Assembly (NCBI GenBank): GCA_016218495.1
Contig: JACRDU010000094.1
Coordinates: 1-42,607 of the forward strand
Direction: 5' to 3'
Source of the DNA: Elusimicrobiota bacterium
GTDB lineage: Bacteria > Elusimicrobiota > Elusimicrobia > UBA1565
DNA: 42,607 bases
The notes below the pieces were generated by a model. That model saw only the letters and a list, made by a program, of their open reading frames with translations, had not been told where the DNA came from and searched no databases. This document shows, piece after piece, positions 41,001 to 42,607 of this stretch (position 1 is the first letter of the stretch; the number at the start of each line of letters is the position of its first letter). A program made the translations under genes and the position numbers.

Positions 41001-42349
41001 GCGGCCTCCGCTGAGATCTCCACGCAGTCGTCCACGGCCGTCACCGCGCCCGTGATGCTGGCGTGGACGGGCACGCCCAGGGCGTCTTCCGGCACGTCTC
41101 CGACGACCTGGCCGCGTTCCACGCGGGCGCCGGCCTTCACCGTCGCCACCGCGGGGACGCCCACATGCTGCTTGAGCGGTATGCGCACGCGCGCGGGGCG
41201 CACCTCGGCGTCGACCAGGTGCGCCTCGGCGTCGTAGTCGGCCAGCCCCAGGCGCTCGATGAGCTGGGCGATGGGGGCCAGGCGGTATTCGCGCACCGGA
41301 TGGGCCTTCGGGGCGGCGCCGGCGTTGAGGACGGATTCCTTCCAGCCCAGCTTCACCTCGGCGAGGTCGCGCTTGGCGCTGACGCAGACCTTGCCCGGGG
41401 CCAGGTTCTCGGGGCAGGAATAGAGGGTGCAGAGCTGGCACTCGCAGCACATGAGGGCGTACTGGTTCCAGGTCTTGCGGTCGGGCTTGGAGAAGAGCAG
41501 CCCCCGCATCACCTTGTGGGGCTCCACCTTGTAGCCGAGCAGGTAGCGCGGGCAGAGCTCGGTGCACAGGCTGCACTGGTCGCAGACGGACTTCCCCACC
41601 CTCTCGTCCTGCGTGCGCGGGGCGCCCTTGCGCCCGATGAGGGGATGGGTGAGCGGAAGCACGATGAGGCCGCCCGAAGTCTTGACGGCGGGCTTGGCGA
41701 AGTCGGTCAGGACCTTGCCCATCATCGCCCCGCCGTCGAGGGCGGCGTACTCCCTGACGGTGGGGCCGCCGGCCAGCTTCAAGGCCTCGGAATAGGGCGT
41801 GCCGATGGGGACCTTCACGGTCACGGGCTTCTTCACGGCCCCCGTCACGGTGAAATAGGTGTCGACGACGGGGCCCTGGGCGGCCCGGCTCATGTTGAAG
41901 AGCGTCTCCACGTTGTTGACCACGACCCCCACCTGGATGGGGATGCCGCCCGGCGGGATGAGGCGTCCCGTGGCCTCGTAGACCAGGCAGTACTCGTCGC
42001 CGGCGGGATAGACGTCCTTGAGCTTGAGAACGCTGACCCCGGCGCGACGCTTGACCGCGGCCTCGAGCTTCTCCACCAGCGCCTTGTGCTTGGCCTTGAC
42101 GCCTACGATGCCCGTCGCGGCGCCCGTGGCGCGCATCAGGGCCTCGAGGCCGTCCAGGACCTCCTCGGTATGGCGCAGGAACAGCTCCAGGTCCTTATGA
42201 AGGAGGGGTTCGCATTCGGCGGCGTTTACGATGACGGTGTCGGCCTTCGAGGCGGCCTTCACATACGAGGGGAAGCCGGCGCCGCCGGCGCCGACCACGC
42301 CGGCGCGGCGGATGGTCCGCGCGAAATCGTTCAAGGCCGGGCCTGACAC
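40997..42349 (-). CDS. pduS: PduS-like RnfC-family Fe-S flavoprotein
   Basis: 450 residues, like PduS. The N-terminal RnfC-like FMN/NADH region has GVVGAGGAGFPSYVK and NAAECEPLL, followed by an SLBB segment (AVKKPVTVKVPIGTPYSEAL) and two [4Fe-4S] motifs, CDQCSLCTELCP (256-266) and CCECQLCTLYSCP (301-312). In Pdu compartments it reduces cobalamin or passes electrons to PduT. The GTG start at 42349 is 6 nt from a TACAAT box, so the pair heads its own transcript. An aldehyde, B12 or other redox compartment elsewhere in the genome is implied. Confidence 0.93.
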   Translation of the reverse strand: MSGPALNDFARTIRRAGVVGAGGAGFPSYVKAASKADTVIVNAAECEPLLHKDLELFLRHTEEVLDGLEALMRATGAATGIVGVKAKHKALVEKLEAAVKRRAGVSVLKLKDVYPAGDEYCLVYEATGRLIPPGGIPIQVGVVVNNVETLFNMSRAAQGPVVDTYFTVTGAVKKPVTVKVPIGTPYSEALKLAGGPTVREYAALDGGAMMGKVLTDFAKPAVKTSGGLIVLPLTHPLIGRKGAPRTQDERVGKSVCDQCSLCTELCPRYLLGYKVEPHKVMRGLLFSKPDRKTWNQYALMCCECQLCTLYSCPENLAPGKVCVSAKRDLAEVKLGWKESVLNAGAAPKAHPVREYRLAPIAQLIERLGLADYDAEAHLVDAEVRPARVRIPLKQHVGVPAVATVKAGARVERGQVVGDVPEDALGVPVHASITGAVTAVDDCVEISAEAA

Positions 42350-42355
42350 CCGGTG

Positions 42356-42361
42356 ATTGTA
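42356..42361 (-). promoter_or_regulatory. -10 hexamer TACAAT of pduS, leaderless geometry
   Basis: TACAAT on the minus strand ends 6 nt before the GTG at 42349. It lies between the stop of the 77-residue gene and pduS. No -35 consensus is seen. Confidence 0.5.
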
Positions 42362-42365
42362 GCTC

Positions 42366-42599
42366 TTAGGAGCCCGCGTTCTTGAGCGTGACCACCACGC
42401 CCAGGCCCGCCACGACGGCCAGCCAAGCGGCCAGCAGGCCCACCGACGCCCAGCCCCAGCGGCGCATCCGCGGCCCGGCCTCCCAGCGCCCGGCCGTGCG
42501 TCCGGCCTGGTAGGCCACGCTGAGCAGCCAGGCCAGGACGACCAGGCCCAGCGCGAAGGTGACGAAGAAGAGCGCCGTGCTGGCTAGGTCGAGGTTCAC
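42366..42599 (-). CDS. Small membrane protein, 77 aa (5' end may lie outside window)
   Basis: Two hydrophobic segments (ALFFVTFALGLVVLAWLL and WASVGLLAAWLAVVAGLGVVV) are linked by a basic loop (GRTAGRWEAGPRMRRWG). The family was not recognised. GTG at 42599 is 8 bp from the window edge and the frame stays open there, so the true start may be upstream. It precedes pduS in the same direction but appears to be a separate unit. Confidence 0.6.
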   Translation of the reverse strand: MNLDLASTALFFVTFALGLVVLAWLLSVAYQAGRTAGRWEAGPRMRRWGWASVGLLAAWLAVVAGLGVVVTLKNAGS

Positions 42600-42607
42600 G
42601 CGGTGGC

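Overview
The window is a GC-rich, gene-dense bacterial chromosome segment with short spacers and many 1-4 bp start/stop overlaps. It carries Gram-negative-style exported proteins, a System II cytochrome c assembly pair, a TMTC-like membrane protein, an Ala/Pro-rich secreted zincin and a PduS/PduT pair. Together these fit an uncultured lineage such as a high-GC Elusimicrobiota. That assignment is an inference from style; no rRNA or other phylogenetic marker is present.

Layout. 147-3493 (-): resB, ccsA, hemA (haem and cytochrome c maturation). 3562-6216 (+): an unknown protein, a POT peptide transporter and a small exported protein, ending at a two-way terminator. 6278-7324 (-): a secreted protein with four regularly spaced Cys pairs. 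7421-13352 (-): an eight-gene, tightly coupled operon encoding polyprenyl diphosphate synthase, a PqqD/RRE protein, radical SAM A, a UbiA/MenA prenyltransferase, radical SAM B, a 36-residue precursor-like peptide, radical SAM C and a methyltransferase-like protein. This is the best candidate for an undescribed system: a ribosomal peptide modified by radical SAM enzymes and apparently prenylated, or a peptide-derived prenylated redox cofactor. 13453-21549: a membrane-anchored unknown, a borosin-like tetrapyrrole methylase fused to TPRs, two secreted zincins, Tpx, a CDF metal exporter, and a secreted serine protease with companions. 21741-26535 (+): GNAT, LuxE and a LuxC-PaaK fusion, i.e. fatty-acid-reductase logic without luciferase. 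26536-30754: a rearranged zone of lower GC with a stand-alone (p)ppGpp hydrolase, a conserved small protein, two nearly identical c-di-GMP-I (GEMM) riboswitches, a chimeric pseudogene junction, a DUF4143 ATPase and a FlgO/CsgG-like exported protein under the second riboswitch. 30762-37149: secreted proteins, a TMTC-like GT-C protein with TPRs, and a Ser/Thr kinase with an exported N-terminal half. 37146-42599 (-): a polytopic membrane protein, two methyltransferases, the shell protein PduT, the electron-transfer protein PduS and a small membrane protein.

A second theme is promoter architecture. At about ten transcription-unit starts a -10 hexamer lies only 5-8 nt before the start codon (exactly 6 nt in seven cases), which predicts leaderless mRNAs. 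Genes inside operons instead use Shine-Dalgarno sequences or overlapping stop/start codons.
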